A stretch of 43,476 nucleotides of DNA from Myxococcales bacterium UBA1660. GTDB taxonomy: Bacteria > Myxococcota_A > Polyangia > Polyangiales > Houyiibacteriaceae. Both the position numbers and the translations under genes were made by a program. The stretch is from positions 1 through 43,476 of the forward strand of contig DCLA01000002.1 of assembly GCA_002320815.1 (NCBI GenBank), in the 5' to 3' direction. The notes under the pieces are model-generated. The model was not told the DNA's origin and did no database searches. It saw only the letters and a list, made by a program, of their open reading frames with translations. Of the stretch, positions 10,303 through 18,744 are shown in pieces; within the stretch, counting starts at the first letter, position 1; every line of letters begins with the position of its first letter.

Positions 10303-10342
10303 GGCTCGCCGAGTTCGGGCTCGCCGAGTCCGGGCTCGCCGC
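10303..10342 (+). repeat. 15-bp tandem repeat after pfaC
   Basis: Two full copies and a 10-base partial third copy of GGCTCGCCGAGTYCG lie directly behind the pfaC stop, in the short gap before the convergent lipoprotein gene. No coding role is apparent. Confidence 0.7.
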
Positions 10343-10360
10343 GGAGCCCCGGCTCACGTC

Positions 10361-10404
10361 GCCGAGCTGCGCCGACGGCCTCGCGCCGCTCAGCGCAGCT
10401 CGGC
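10361..10404. terminator. Long inverted repeat between convergent genes (putative bidirectional terminator)
   Basis: A perfect 12-bp inverted repeat (GCCGAGCTGCGC at 10361-10372, its complement at 10393-10404) with a 20-nt loop lies between pfaC and the convergent lipoprotein gene, and overlaps that gene's last codons. There is no T-run, so it is not a classical intrinsic terminator. The position suggests transcript-end formation or stability for both genes. Confidence 0.5.
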
Positions 10405-10818
10405 GGGCATGTCCTCCCGCTGACCGATGAAGAGCATCACGCCGGTCATCGGACGACCCTCGTTCGACGTGAGGAAGAGCCCGAACTTGCCCAGTTCACC
10501 CTGGAAGAGGTGGCGGCCGTCGAACGAGAAGAACTGTCGGCCATCCTGGAAGACCACGACCTGGAAATCCCGGGTGGCGCGCAGGGAGATGGCCTGCGGC
10601 GCGTCGGCTTCCACGATGCCGCGCAAGACGAAGACCATCGGGACTTCGTCCCCTGCATGGAACTCGTACCAGACCACTTCCTCGTTCTGAGCGGACTGCA
10701 GCTGCGCGCTGGTGGCCTGGGCGAAACGGATGTGAGGGCCCTGGGGGGCGCCGCAGCCCGAGACGCCGAAGAGGCAGGTGAGGGCGACGACGAGAGCGAA
10801 GGAAGTGCGAATGAACAT
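10390..10818 (-). CDS. Small lipoprotein of unknown function
   Basis: A 142-residue protein. The start chosen is the ATG directly before a lipoprotein signal peptide (MFIRTSFALVVALTCLFG, then VSGC lipobox, Cys23); the frame stays open further upstream but that part does not look coding. After the lipidated Cys comes a compact domain rich in beta strands (VVWYEFHAGDEVPMVFVLRG, FQVVVFQDGRQFF) and no catalytic motif that I recognise. It lies 59 nt downstream of the pectinacetylesterase-like gene on the same strand and may share its transcript. Secreted and membrane-anchored by prediction; function unknown. Confidence 0.8.
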   Translation of the reverse strand: MFIRTSFALVVALTCLFGVSGCGAPQGPHIRFAQATSAQLQSAQNEEVVWYEFHAGDEVPMVFVLRGIVEADAPQAISLRATRDFQVVVFQDGRQFFSFDGRHLFQGELGKFGLFLTSNEGRPMTGVMLFIGQREDMPAELR

Positions 10819-10877
10819 GCCCCTGATTGGTCCGCGTTCGCGGATGCGTCCAACGGGGGTGTGCGCTCGCTCCGCGC

Positions 10878-12650
10878 TCAGTCGCCCACGGTGCAGGGGA
10901 AGGGCTCCACGCCGTCCACGCGCGTCGTGTAGTCGCTCTCTTCGGCGTGATCGGTGAGGGAGCTCGGGTCGCTCATCGCGCGCTCGAACCAATCCCGCAT
11001 CTCGACGCCATCCACCGAGCCGGTCCAGAGGTCGGGCTGGATGGTCACCACGTGGACCGGGTCGGGGGCGCTGGTGAGATACCACTGGATCCCCGCGAGG
11101 TCCTTGGTGTCGCAGTAGGTCCGGCGCAGGGTGTTCACGAAGTCCCCTTCGACTTCGAAGAACGCATCGCCTTGCTGGATGCTGTCGCGCTGATTGCTCA
11201 GCAGGAGCATCTGTTGCTCCGGCACCTGCAGCAGGCGGGGGGCGAGGGCGTTCACGATGACCTCCCCGAGCGCGCAGTCACCGTCGAAGCAGTAGGGCGG
11301 CAGGTTGTTGCGCATGCCCCAGACCGGGATCTTGATGGCGCCCAGCCCGGCCACTCCGAGCGTCTCCCCGTTGTCGAGCGCGAGCCCGGCGTCGGGAAAG
11401 GCCGCGGTGCGCGGCCACTGCAGGTCGTCCAGGACCCAGTGGTAGTTGTAGAGGGTCCCGTAGCTCCCGGCCGAGAAGCCGCCGAAGAGCGCCCGGACCT
11501 CGGCGGGGCGGTAGCCGGTGCCGCCCGCGGCGAGCTCGCCGTCCAGGCTCTGCCAGAGCCAGTCGCGCACCATCTGCAGCGAGGCGCGGAGGTTCACCGA
11601 CCCGTAGCGCGGCAGCTCCAGGTCGCCGAGGGACTCGGTGACCCCGCCGCCCGCGAAGACGTCCTGAGTGCAGTACGGGAGGTAGACCTTGGTCCAGTTC
11701 GCGTAGGGGCTGACCTCGGGGTCGTCGGAGACCAGGGCCACCGAGAGGGGCTCGTCGTCCTCCGCGGTGAAGAGCCCGGGCGCGGCCTCGAGGCGCGCGG
11801 TGCAGTCGTCCTCGAAGATGCAGACGCCGCCGCCCTGGAGCCCGATGAAGAGACGGTCCAGGGGCTCGCCCTCGGGGGCCGGTCGGATCCAGAACGAGTA
11901 GCCGCTGCCGTCACCGCAGAGGGTCCCCCACTTCTCGCCATCGACGCGGACCCGGGTCCACTCGCCGCGCGGCGCGGCGAAGTCGGTGTTCTCCGGGCCG
12001 CAGCTCAGCGCGAGGGGCGCGACGGACTCGTGAGCGGTGGCCGCCACACAGTCCGCCTGGTGGGCCGCCCGCTCCACGAAGGTGGCCACGTCGACGGCGA
12101 TGGCGCCGCTCAGCGAGGGACACGCGGCGGTGATGGCCTCGCGGGCGCCGTCCTCGAGGGCCGCCCGCTCGGTCGCGAACGCCGCCGGGTCGCAGGTCCC
12201 GCCGAGGCATTCGTCGATGGCGTCCAGGGTCTCACCGAGCAGGGCGTTGGCCTCGTCGAAGGCGACCGCCAGGCAGCTCGCCTGGGCCTCGGAGGCGCCG
12301 GCGACGACCGCGCCCTGGGGACCGCCGACCACGCGCCACACGAGCGAATCCGACTCCGCCTCGCACGCCGCCGTCAGTCGCTCCTGGGCCGCAACGACGG
12401 TCTGCGCGGCCAAGTCGCCGTCCACGCAGGACGTCGCCACGGCATCCCTCAGCGCGTCCAAAGCCCCGTCGGGTCCCGAGCACTCGGCGCCGGTCGCTCG
12501 ATAGCAGTCCATCTCGGCGGCGGCGCGGTCCTGAACGCAGCGAGCCAGGGCCCGGGGCGCGGCCTCCTCGCACGGGGCGGGAGGCTCGTCGTCTCCGCAG
12601 CCGGCGGCGATCAGAACGGCGAGGGCGAATCGGAAACGCGATCGAAACAT
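10878..12650 (-). CDS. Pectinacetylesterase/Notum-family lipoprotein hydrolase
   Basis: A 590-residue protein with a lipoprotein signal (FALAVLIAAGC, Cys18). Residues 20-230 form a Cys-rich helical region not usual for the family. From about 240 an alpha/beta hydrolase domain follows, with the oxyanion-type motif LQGGGVC and the nucleophile elbow GGFSAGSYG (Ser393). Later acidic and His residues (NQRDS, DPVHVV) could complete the triad; these were not aligned. Pectinacetylesterase-family enzymes remove acetyl or acyl groups from polysaccharides or, in Notum, proteins. The substrate here is unknown. Surface anchoring fits a predatory or polymer-degrading bacterium. It probably starts an operon with the small lipoprotein downstream. 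Confidence 0.8.
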   Translation of the reverse strand: MFRSRFRFALAVLIAAGCGDDEPPAPCEEAAPRALARCVQDRAAAEMDCYRATGAECSGPDGALDALRDAVATSCVDGDLAAQTVVAAQERLTAACEAESDSLVWRVVGGPQGAVVAGASEAQASCLAVAFDEANALLGETLDAIDECLGGTCDPAAFATERAALEDGAREAITAACPSLSGAIAVDVATFVERAAHQADCVAATAHESVAPLALSCGPENTDFAAPRGEWTRVRVDGEKWGTLCGDGSGYSFWIRPAPEGEPLDRLFIGLQGGGVCIFEDDCTARLEAAPGLFTAEDDEPLSVALVSDDPEVSPYANWTKVYLPYCTQDVFAGGGVTESLGDLELPRYGSVNLRASLQMVRDWLWQSLDGELAAGGTGYRPAEVRALFGGFSAGSYGTLYNYHWVLDDLQWPRTAAFPDAGLALDNGETLGVAGLGAIKIPVWGMRNNLPPYCFDGDCALGEVIVNALAPRLLQVPEQQMLLLSNQRDSIQQGDAFFEVEGDFVNTLRRTYCDTKDLAGIQWYLTSAPDPVHVVTIQPDLWTGSVDGVEMRDWFERAMSDPSSLTDHAEESDYTTRVDGVEPFPCTVGD

Positions 12651-12808
12651 GGCGAGCAGGGTATCACCGCCCGGGACCCACGACCCACGCCGCCCCCCGC
12701 GCTTCGGTCCCGTCGACCGTTCCAGCGATGCAACGCTGTCTTACGCAGGACCCGACTACCGCAACGCTGCAGCTTCTCTAGGGTTCGTCGCTAGGAGTAC
12801 CAGCAGCG

Positions 12809-13339
12809 ATGAATTTCAGAACAGGTTTCGAGGGGGGCGCCATCGCGGTGCTCCTGATGCTCGGTTGCGGCGGTGACGTCGCGGTCGAGCGAGCCGAGGT
12901 CGAGTCGGAGACGACCGGCCAAGAGACGACCACCGAGGTCGTCCAGGACACGCCCGCGGAGTCCGCGGACCCTGCCACCTGGGCGGACATGAACCACGAC
13001 CAGCGCATGGCCTACATGCGCGAGACCGTGATGCCCGAGATGAAGGCTCTCTTCGTCGAGTTCGACGGCGAGCGCTACGCGGACTTCGGCTGCGGCACCT
13101 GCCACGGCGAGGACGCCCGCGAGGTCGGCTTCGAGATGCCCAACGGCCTCGCGCCCCTCGACCCCGCGCACATCCCCGACATCTTTCAGTCCGAGCGCCC
13201 GATGGCCGTCTTCATGACCCAAAAGGCTTGGCCGAAGATGGCCGAGCTGCTCGACGAACCCCTCTTCGACCCGGAGGTCGGCGAGGGGTTCAGCTGCATG
13301 AACTGTCACGCGACCGCCGAAGGCGCGGCCCCGCACTGA
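12809..13339 (+). CDS. Lipoprotein with two CxxCH cytochrome-c-type heme sites
   Basis: A 176-residue protein. Signal peptide with lipobox LMLGC (Cys20), then an acidic Thr/Glu-rich linker to about residue 55, then a domain with CGTCH (Cys95, Cys98, His99) and CMNCH (Cys163, Cys166, His167). Met residues between the sites (for example EMPNG) could be distal ligands. The two CxxCH motifs imply covalent heme attachment in the periplasm. It might be an electron carrier or a photosynthetic-RC-cytochrome-like small protein. It is divergent from the esterase gene and convergent with a beta-propeller lipoprotein, so no operon partner is visible. Confidence 0.85.
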   Translation: MNFRTGFEGGAIAVLLMLGCGGDVAVERAEVESETTGQETTTEVVQDTPAESADPATWADMNHDQRMAYMRETVMPEMKALFVEFDGERYADFGCGTCHGEDAREVGFEMPNGLAPLDPAHIPDIFQSERPMAVFMTQKAWPKMAELLDEPLFDPEVGEGFSCMNCHATAEGAAPH

Positions 13340-13360
13340 CGCGCCCCGGGGGCGCGGCGT

Positions 13361-14677
13361 TCACTCCGCGACGTCGACGCGGAGGATCTGCCGCGCCTCC
13401 ATCTGCACCACGTACAGGGTTCCGTCGATCTGGGTCATCCCACCCAGGCCGGCGCCGGTGCCGCTGTCGATGGTGCGCACCACGGTCCCGTCCGCGTCGA
13501 AGAGGGTCACGTGGCCCGTCGCGTGGCTCGCGACCGCCAGGGTGCCATCGGGGAGCTGGGCGAGCCCGCTCGGCTCCACCGCGCCGCCCCACTCGGCCCC
13601 GAGCACCGCGCTGTCGAGGACCGTCGCGAAGGCCAGGCCGTCGAAGGTCGGCGCCGAGGTGTTCTCCATGGTCCGGTAGGTGCCGAACTGCGTGGTGGGC
13701 GAGTCGAGGTCGAAGGCGAGCACCCGGCCGTTGCCGGTGTCGGCGACCCACAGGGTGCGGCCGTCGACGTGGAGGTTCGAGGGGACGCCGGGGACGCGCG
13801 CGAGTTCGTCACCCTCGGGCATCAGGTAGCGCTCGACCACGAAGTCACTGTGGTCGTAGTGGCCCGGGTGATGGGGCTTGCCGAAGTCGTAGTAGTCGAG
13901 GAAGCCGTTGGCCCCGTCGAAGAGCCAGTACTTGTTCTCGCCCTCGTAGGCGATGCCCATGCAGTACTGGGTCGCGTGGACCATGTCCAAATGGGACCCG
14001 TTGGACCACGAGAACGACCCGTTGGTGCCGTCGTAGATGGCCGGATCGGCGGTCCACACGGTGGGCCCGATGTAGGGCGCGGTGTCGGTGGGGTTGCCGG
14101 TGAAGTGCTCGTGGCAGGTCGCGAAGGTGTTGGTGAAGGTCACCGGCGCAGTGATGCCGGTCTCCTCGGCGCCCGGGTCGCTCGGATCCAGGGTGAGGGC
14201 CTCCGCGCCGAAGGCGATGCCCGACGGGCGGCGCATGAAGTGCCAGGAGTTGGCGTCGACGACGAGGCGGACCCGGCCGTTGGCGTCGCTGGCGGGCTCG
14301 AGGGCCGCCGGGTCGGTGATGGCCACGGTGCTGCCCTGCTGGCCCACGCAGTCGTTGGCCGCGCCGCCGAGGCCACGCTCGGTGCACTCGTCTTCGTCGG
14401 TGAAGCTCCCGTCGCGCTCCATCTGCTGGACCACCCAGAGCTGTCCATCGGGGTGCACCGAGAGGTCCTTGGGGAGCCAGGCCCGGTCGTAGCCGCCCTC
14501 GGTGTAGCGGGTCGCGGTGTAGACCTCGGCGAAGGTCACCGGGGCGCCGGACCGGAGCCCGGATTCGGGCTCGCTGGCGTCGGCGGTGGTGCCACCGTCC
14601 GCGGTGGGGGTCGACGAGTCGTCATCGCCGCACCCGAGGGCCAGCACGAGGAGGAGGAACGAAGAGAGGGAACGCAT
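13361..14677 (-). CDS. Beta-propeller (NHL/SMP-30-like) lipoprotein
   Basis: A 438-residue protein. Lipoprotein signal MRSLSSFLLLVLALGC (Cys16), then an Asp/Ser/Thr-rich linker, then repeating blade-like units such as LSVHPDGQLWVVQQ, NLHVDGRTLWVADTGNGRVLAF, GLAQLPDGTLAVASHATGHVTLFD and QIDGTLYVVQMEARQILRVD, typical of NHL or SMP-30 type propellers. A CHEH motif occurs mid-protein, but no CxxCH. Likely a surface binding or lactonase-like protein; no catalytic residues can be named. It is the last gene of a minus-strand series beginning near 19461, 68 nt behind the DUF2330 gene. Confidence 0.75.
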   Translation of the reverse strand: MRSLSSFLLLVLALGCGDDDSSTPTADGGTTADASEPESGLRSGAPVTFAEVYTATRYTEGGYDRAWLPKDLSVHPDGQLWVVQQMERDGSFTDEDECTERGLGGAANDCVGQQGSTVAITDPAALEPASDANGRVRLVVDANSWHFMRRPSGIAFGAEALTLDPSDPGAEETGITAPVTFTNTFATCHEHFTGNPTDTAPYIGPTVWTADPAIYDGTNGSFSWSNGSHLDMVHATQYCMGIAYEGENKYWLFDGANGFLDYYDFGKPHHPGHYDHSDFVVERYLMPEGDELARVPGVPSNLHVDGRTLWVADTGNGRVLAFDLDSPTTQFGTYRTMENTSAPTFDGLAFATVLDSAVLGAEWGGAVEPSGLAQLPDGTLAVASHATGHVTLFDADGTVVRTIDSGTGAGLGGMTQIDGTLYVVQMEARQILRVDVAE

Positions 14678-14745
14678 CGGAGCACCCTAGCAGCTGAGCG
14701 GGCGACCGCCCCCCGACCCCGGACGCGTCCGCGCAACGGACCGTT

Positions 14746-16509
14746 TCAGCGTTGGCGCCGACGCCCGGCGAGCCCCAGCGCCAGAAGGGCGAGCGCCGCC
14801 CAGCCACCCCGGACGTCGCCGGCTCGACAACTCGCACAGCCGCCGGTCTCCGCGACCGGCTGGGCGACGGGCGCGGGCTGAGGGGTCGCGGGCTCGGCTT
14901 GGCCGGCTTCGGCCTCCGCTTCACTGGGCTCGCCGGCCTCGGTCTCCGCTTCGCCGCCCTCGCTGGCTTCCTCGTGGTCCACGAACACCGGGGTCGGGTT
15001 CGGGGCGAAGTCGAGCTCGGCGTCGACCGCCGGGGTGGCGCTGACGGCGCCGAGGTACTGTCGGTCCGCCGGCCGAACGAGCCGCATCGCGTTGGCCGAG
15101 CCGACCCCTCGTCGCGGGGCCCGGAGGGCGCTGGGGGCCACGCCCGGGCGGGGGATCGGCTGGCCCGGCGGACCGCCCCAGCGGCCCCGGCGGGGGGCGT
15201 CGCAGGTCAGGCGACCCTCCCATCGGTGGAGGATCACGTAGCGCCCCTGGAACTGGTTGGGCCCGCCGCTGGGGCGCACGATGCCCTGGACGCCGCTGAG
15301 GTCCACGCCGCCGGGACCGCTGGCGACCTGCTCGCGCAGCTCGCCGTCGGCGTTGGGCATCCCGCGACCCCCGAAGATGGAGCCGGCCCGGCGGAAGACC
15401 AGGTCGTGGTCCACGTCGTCGGCGTCGTACCGGTGGTGGAGCCGGGTCAGGGTCCAGCCATAGCTCCCCCGGCCGGGGCGCTGCGGCCGCGCCGTCACCG
15501 AGCGACCCGGGACCGTCATCCCGTCGATCACGTCGCCGCCCAGGAGCGCGAGCTCGCCGGGGTGGAGCGGGGCGGTCGGACAGGGGTCGCAGTTCGTCGC
15601 CTGCCAGGAGTACTCGGTCACCACGGCGCCCGGGTTGGCTTCCACCACCCGGTCGAAGACCGAGCGGTAGAACGCGCCGAAGCGGCCGGCGGTTCGCTCC
15701 TCGACCACCAGGTTGGTGGGGATGGTGACGTTGGGATAGTTGGCCACGTCGTAGCGCGCGTTCTTGGCCAGGACGTGCACCAGCAGATCCTGTTTGCCGC
15801 GCGCGTTGAGGAGCCCGAGCCGGATGGGCAGCGCGAAGGTCTCGGCGTCGTAGTGGACCCGCAGGGGCGAGAGCACGGCCCGGCCGTCCTCGAAGGTGAC
15901 CCGCGAAGGGTCGACCTTGGCCACGAAGAACTTGGTCCCGGAGCGAACATAGGGGTCCAGGGCGGCGCCCGCGCCGTCGGGCAGCGCGTACCGTTCGCGG
16001 TGCAGCCACGTCTCGAGGCCCGACGAGTCCTCGGCGCCGAGGATCACGATGTCGTACTCGCCCACCGCGAACTCGGCCTCTACGGTCACCCCGGTGGCTT
16101 CGTCGCGGCGGGGTCGCGGGGTGGCGGTGGCCGCCATCATGCTGCCGCCGGATCCGCCCCGGAGCCTGCCGATCAGGGGCTGGCCGCAGGGGTCCTGCTC
16201 CCAGTACTCCACGAGGCGCGGCGCCGCGAGCTGGTCCACCCGCTCGAAGATGCTCTTCGGGAGAGTCCGAACGTTCTCCTCGGCCAACACCTCCGGCACC
16301 GGGATCACCAGGGCGAACCCCTCGGGAGGTCCCTGGTAGTCGTTCTGCATGCTGAGCACCGTCTTGGTGCCGTCGCGCATGAGCACGACCATGGTCGCGT
16401 CGTTGTAGAGGCTCGCGTCGGCTCCGCCGACGTAGAACCCACAGAAGGCCTTCGCCGAGGCGGGCCACGCCGCGGCGAGGGCGAGCGCCAAGAATGCTCC
16501 CCGTCCCAT
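14746..16509 (-). CDS. DUF2330 protein with MYXO-CTERM-like anchor
   Basis: A 587-residue exported protein. A signal peptide (about 1-21) is followed by the mature start AFCGFYVGG and a long DUF2330 region (MVVLMRDGTKTVLSMQNDYQG, GFALVIPVPEVL). After an acidic Glu/Ala-rich spacer comes a C-terminal tail with CASC, a hydrophobic helix (about 20 residues) and RRRQR. That tail matches the MYXO-CTERM pattern for sorting to the cell surface in myxobacteria. The biochemical role of DUF2330 is not known. It sits 36 nt behind the Cache-kinase gene and 68 nt before the propeller lipoprotein, so all three may be co-transcribed. Confidence 0.85.
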   Translation of the reverse strand: MGRGAFLALALAAAWPASAKAFCGFYVGGADASLYNDATMVVLMRDGTKTVLSMQNDYQGPPEGFALVIPVPEVLAEENVRTLPKSIFERVDQLAAPRLVEYWEQDPCGQPLIGRLRGGSGGSMMAATATPRPRRDEATGVTVEAEFAVGEYDIVILGAEDSSGLETWLHRERYALPDGAGAALDPYVRSGTKFFVAKVDPSRVTFEDGRAVLSPLRVHYDAETFALPIRLGLLNARGKQDLLVHVLAKNARYDVANYPNVTIPTNLVVEERTAGRFGAFYRSVFDRVVEANPGAVVTEYSWQATNCDPCPTAPLHPGELALLGGDVIDGMTVPGRSVTARPQRPGRGSYGWTLTRLHHRYDADDVDHDLVFRRAGSIFGGRGMPNADGELREQVASGPGGVDLSGVQGIVRPSGGPNQFQGRYVILHRWEGRLTCDAPRRGRWGGPPGQPIPRPGVAPSALRAPRRGVGSANAMRLVRPADRQYLGAVSATPAVDAELDFAPNPTPVFVDHEEASEGGEAETEAGEPSEAEAEAGQAEPATPQPAPVAQPVAETGGCASCRAGDVRGGWAALALLALGLAGRRRQR

Positions 16510-16545
16510 GGCCCCGAGCCTACCAGACGGCGAGCCGTTCCCGGT

Positions 16546-18735
16546 TCAGCGCCGGACCCAGGCCAGGAAGGTCCAGTCGATCTCGCGGAGGGAGTCGAAG
16601 AAGACCCAGGCGTCCGGGCGCTCCACCCAGCCACTGCCGCGGGCGGCGATGGCCTCGCGGAGGTCGTCCGGGAGCACGGTCCCGGCGAACGCGCGGTCGC
16701 CATGGAGGCCGACGCCCATCCGCAAATCCTGGTACTCGGTGTCGACCACCAGCTCGCCCCGGGGGTTCGCGAGGGCCCCGCGGTACCAGCCCTCGAGGGA
16801 GTCCACGGTCAGCCCCGCGATGACGTCGTTCATGGCCATGTCCGCGCCGGCGACACCGATGAACCGGCCCTCCGCGTCGTGGATCGCGCGGTCGCAGGGG
16901 ACCAGGATGGCGCTGCCGCTGGCGTCCGGGTAGGGCGCCCCGAAGAAGGGGCCGCGGCGCTCGCCCACGGCGACGTACCACGGGCGGCGCCGGTGGTCGT
17001 AGGTCTCGGGGAAGGGCTCGTAGCCGGGGTAGTTGACGAGGAGCCCACTCTCGAAGCTGACGTAGGACACGTGCAGCGGTGGCCGCTCTTCGCGGAGCAC
17101 CCGCTCGGCCTCGGCCGGCGACCAGGGACCGGGGCCGCCGCTGCGGAGCAGCGTCTCGCGGAGGCGCGGCAGGAGCGGCCCGAGCCGGTGCATCAGCGCG
17201 GCCAGGGCGTCCTCGTCGACGCCCTCCGGGTAGAGATAGCTCGCCGTTGCGAAGGTCACCGGCATGCCGTAGCGGGGGTGCTCGCGCAGGTCGGGCAGCG
17301 CCGGCCCCCGGCCGACCAGCCGCCCGGCGGCCCCGAACGGGTGCGCGCCGGCGAGCTCCGTCGCGTCGCTCTCCACCGCCTCGGTCTCGGCAGGGTTCGG
17401 TTCCGGCGTGGGGACGTCCTGCAGCAGGGTCTCGGTGGCCGCTCCCAGACCCTCGACCAGCATGGCCACGTCGGCGAGCATCGCGTCCACACCGTGGCTC
17501 CGCTCGAGCACCGCCGCGTTCATGCGCTCCAGCGCCTCGGTCCGGGCCCGGGCCTCGCGCTCCGTGTCCAGCGTCCGTCGAACCGAGCGGAGGGAGACGC
17601 CGGCACCCAGCAGGAGCAGGGCGAACACCACGCCCAGCGAGAGCACCGGGTGTTTGGAGAGCTGGCGCCAGGTCCGCTGGACGAGCCCTTCGCCGTGCAC
17701 CGAGACCGGCTCGCCGAGCTGGAACCTTCGGACGTCTTCGGCGAGGGCGGCGATGCTCGGGTAGCGGGCCCCGGGCTCCTTCGCCGTGGCTCGGTCGATG
17801 ATCGCGCGGAGGGCCTCGGGGACCTCCGCGCCGTCGACGCGGACACAGTCCTCGCGCACCGCCTCCAGCGCCTCGGCCATCAGGGCCAGCTGCGTCGGGG
17901 CGCGGCGGGGGGCCTGCAGGGTCACGAGCTCCTGCAGCATCATCCCCAGGGCGAACTGATCCGAGGCCGAGGTGTGCTCCTCCGGGTCGCCGCCGATCTG
18001 CTCCGGGGGCATGTAGACCAGGGTCCCCAGCGACGCGCCGTGGCGCGTGCCCGCTTCCTCGGAGACGTGGACGCCGCTGTCGTGGGGTTCCCCGGGCGCG
18101 GGAGCGCTCGGCTCGAGCGCGGGCAGGTCGGGGACTCCGACCACCTTGGCCACGCCCCAGTCCACCACGTAGACCTCCCGATGGGCCCCCAGCATCACGT
18201 TGTCCGGCTTCAGGTCCCGGTGGATGACGCCGCGCTCGTTGGCGTAGGCGACGGCGTCGCAGACCCGCAGGAAGATCTCCAGTCGCTCGTGGAGGTCCCC
18301 CGGCCCCTCGTCCTTCTCGCCGGCCTCGACCGCCGCGCGCCGACGAGCGATGAGGTGCGCCAAGTCGTGACCCGGGAGCAGCCGCATCGTGAACGCCGGC
18401 ACGCCCTCGGCCTGCTCCATGCCGTAGATGGGCACGATGTTCGGGTGCTCGAGCTGGGCCCCCACCTGGGCCTCGATGACGAAGCGGCGCCGCAGGATCG
18501 GGTCTCGCAGCAGGGCGGGCCGCATCACCTTCACCGCGACCGCGCGGCCGAGCCGGGGGTCCTCGGCCTGGAGCACCCGTCCCATCCCGCCCTCGCCGAG
18601 GGCCTCGCCGACCGAGAAGGCGATGGAGAGGTCCCGGCCGGGGTCCAGGGCGGCCTCGGAGAGGCTCTCGGTCTCCACGGGCTGTGCAGCGCGCGCATCC
18701 CCGCTGGGGGGAGCCTCGGCTCGTTCCTCCTCCAT
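16546..18735 (-). CDS. Transmembrane Ser/Thr protein kinase with extracytoplasmic Cache sensor
   Basis: A 729-residue protein. N-terminal Hanks-type kinase (about 40-340): glycine loop GEGGMGRV, Lys69, catalytic HRDLKPDN (Asp174), DWG (192-194) in place of DFG, and YMPPEQ. One membrane helix (about 364-382) follows, then a short helical segment. The outer domain, about 475-645, has the dCache hallmarks YDHRRRPWY and FIGVAGADM. In chemoreceptors and histidine kinases such domains bind small ligands; here the output is Ser/Thr phosphorylation. The start ATG lies 9 nt after the dienelactone hydrolase stop, so both are in one operon. The ligand is unknown; small carboxylates or amino acids are common Cache ligands. 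Confidence 0.93.
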   Translation of the reverse strand: MEEERAEAPPSGDARAAQPVETESLSEAALDPGRDLSIAFSVGEALGEGGMGRVLQAEDPRLGRAVAVKVMRPALLRDPILRRRFVIEAQVGAQLEHPNIVPIYGMEQAEGVPAFTMRLLPGHDLAHLIARRRAAVEAGEKDEGPGDLHERLEIFLRVCDAVAYANERGVIHRDLKPDNVMLGAHREVYVVDWGVAKVVGVPDLPALEPSAPAPGEPHDSGVHVSEEAGTRHGASLGTLVYMPPEQIGGDPEEHTSASDQFALGMMLQELVTLQAPRRAPTQLALMAEALEAVREDCVRVDGAEVPEALRAIIDRATAKEPGARYPSIAALAEDVRRFQLGEPVSVHGEGLVQRTWRQLSKHPVLSLGVVFALLLLGAGVSLRSVRRTLDTEREARARTEALERMNAAVLERSHGVDAMLADVAMLVEGLGAATETLLQDVPTPEPNPAETEAVESDATELAGAHPFGAAGRLVGRGPALPDLREHPRYGMPVTFATASYLYPEGVDEDALAALMHRLGPLLPRLRETLLRSGGPGPWSPAEAERVLREERPPLHVSYVSFESGLLVNYPGYEPFPETYDHRRRPWYVAVGERRGPFFGAPYPDASGSAILVPCDRAIHDAEGRFIGVAGADMAMNDVIAGLTVDSLEGWYRGALANPRGELVVDTEYQDLRMGVGLHGDRAFAGTVLPDDLREAIAARGSGWVERPDAWVFFDSLREIDWTFLAWVRR

Positions 18736-18744
18736 GGCGGGAAC

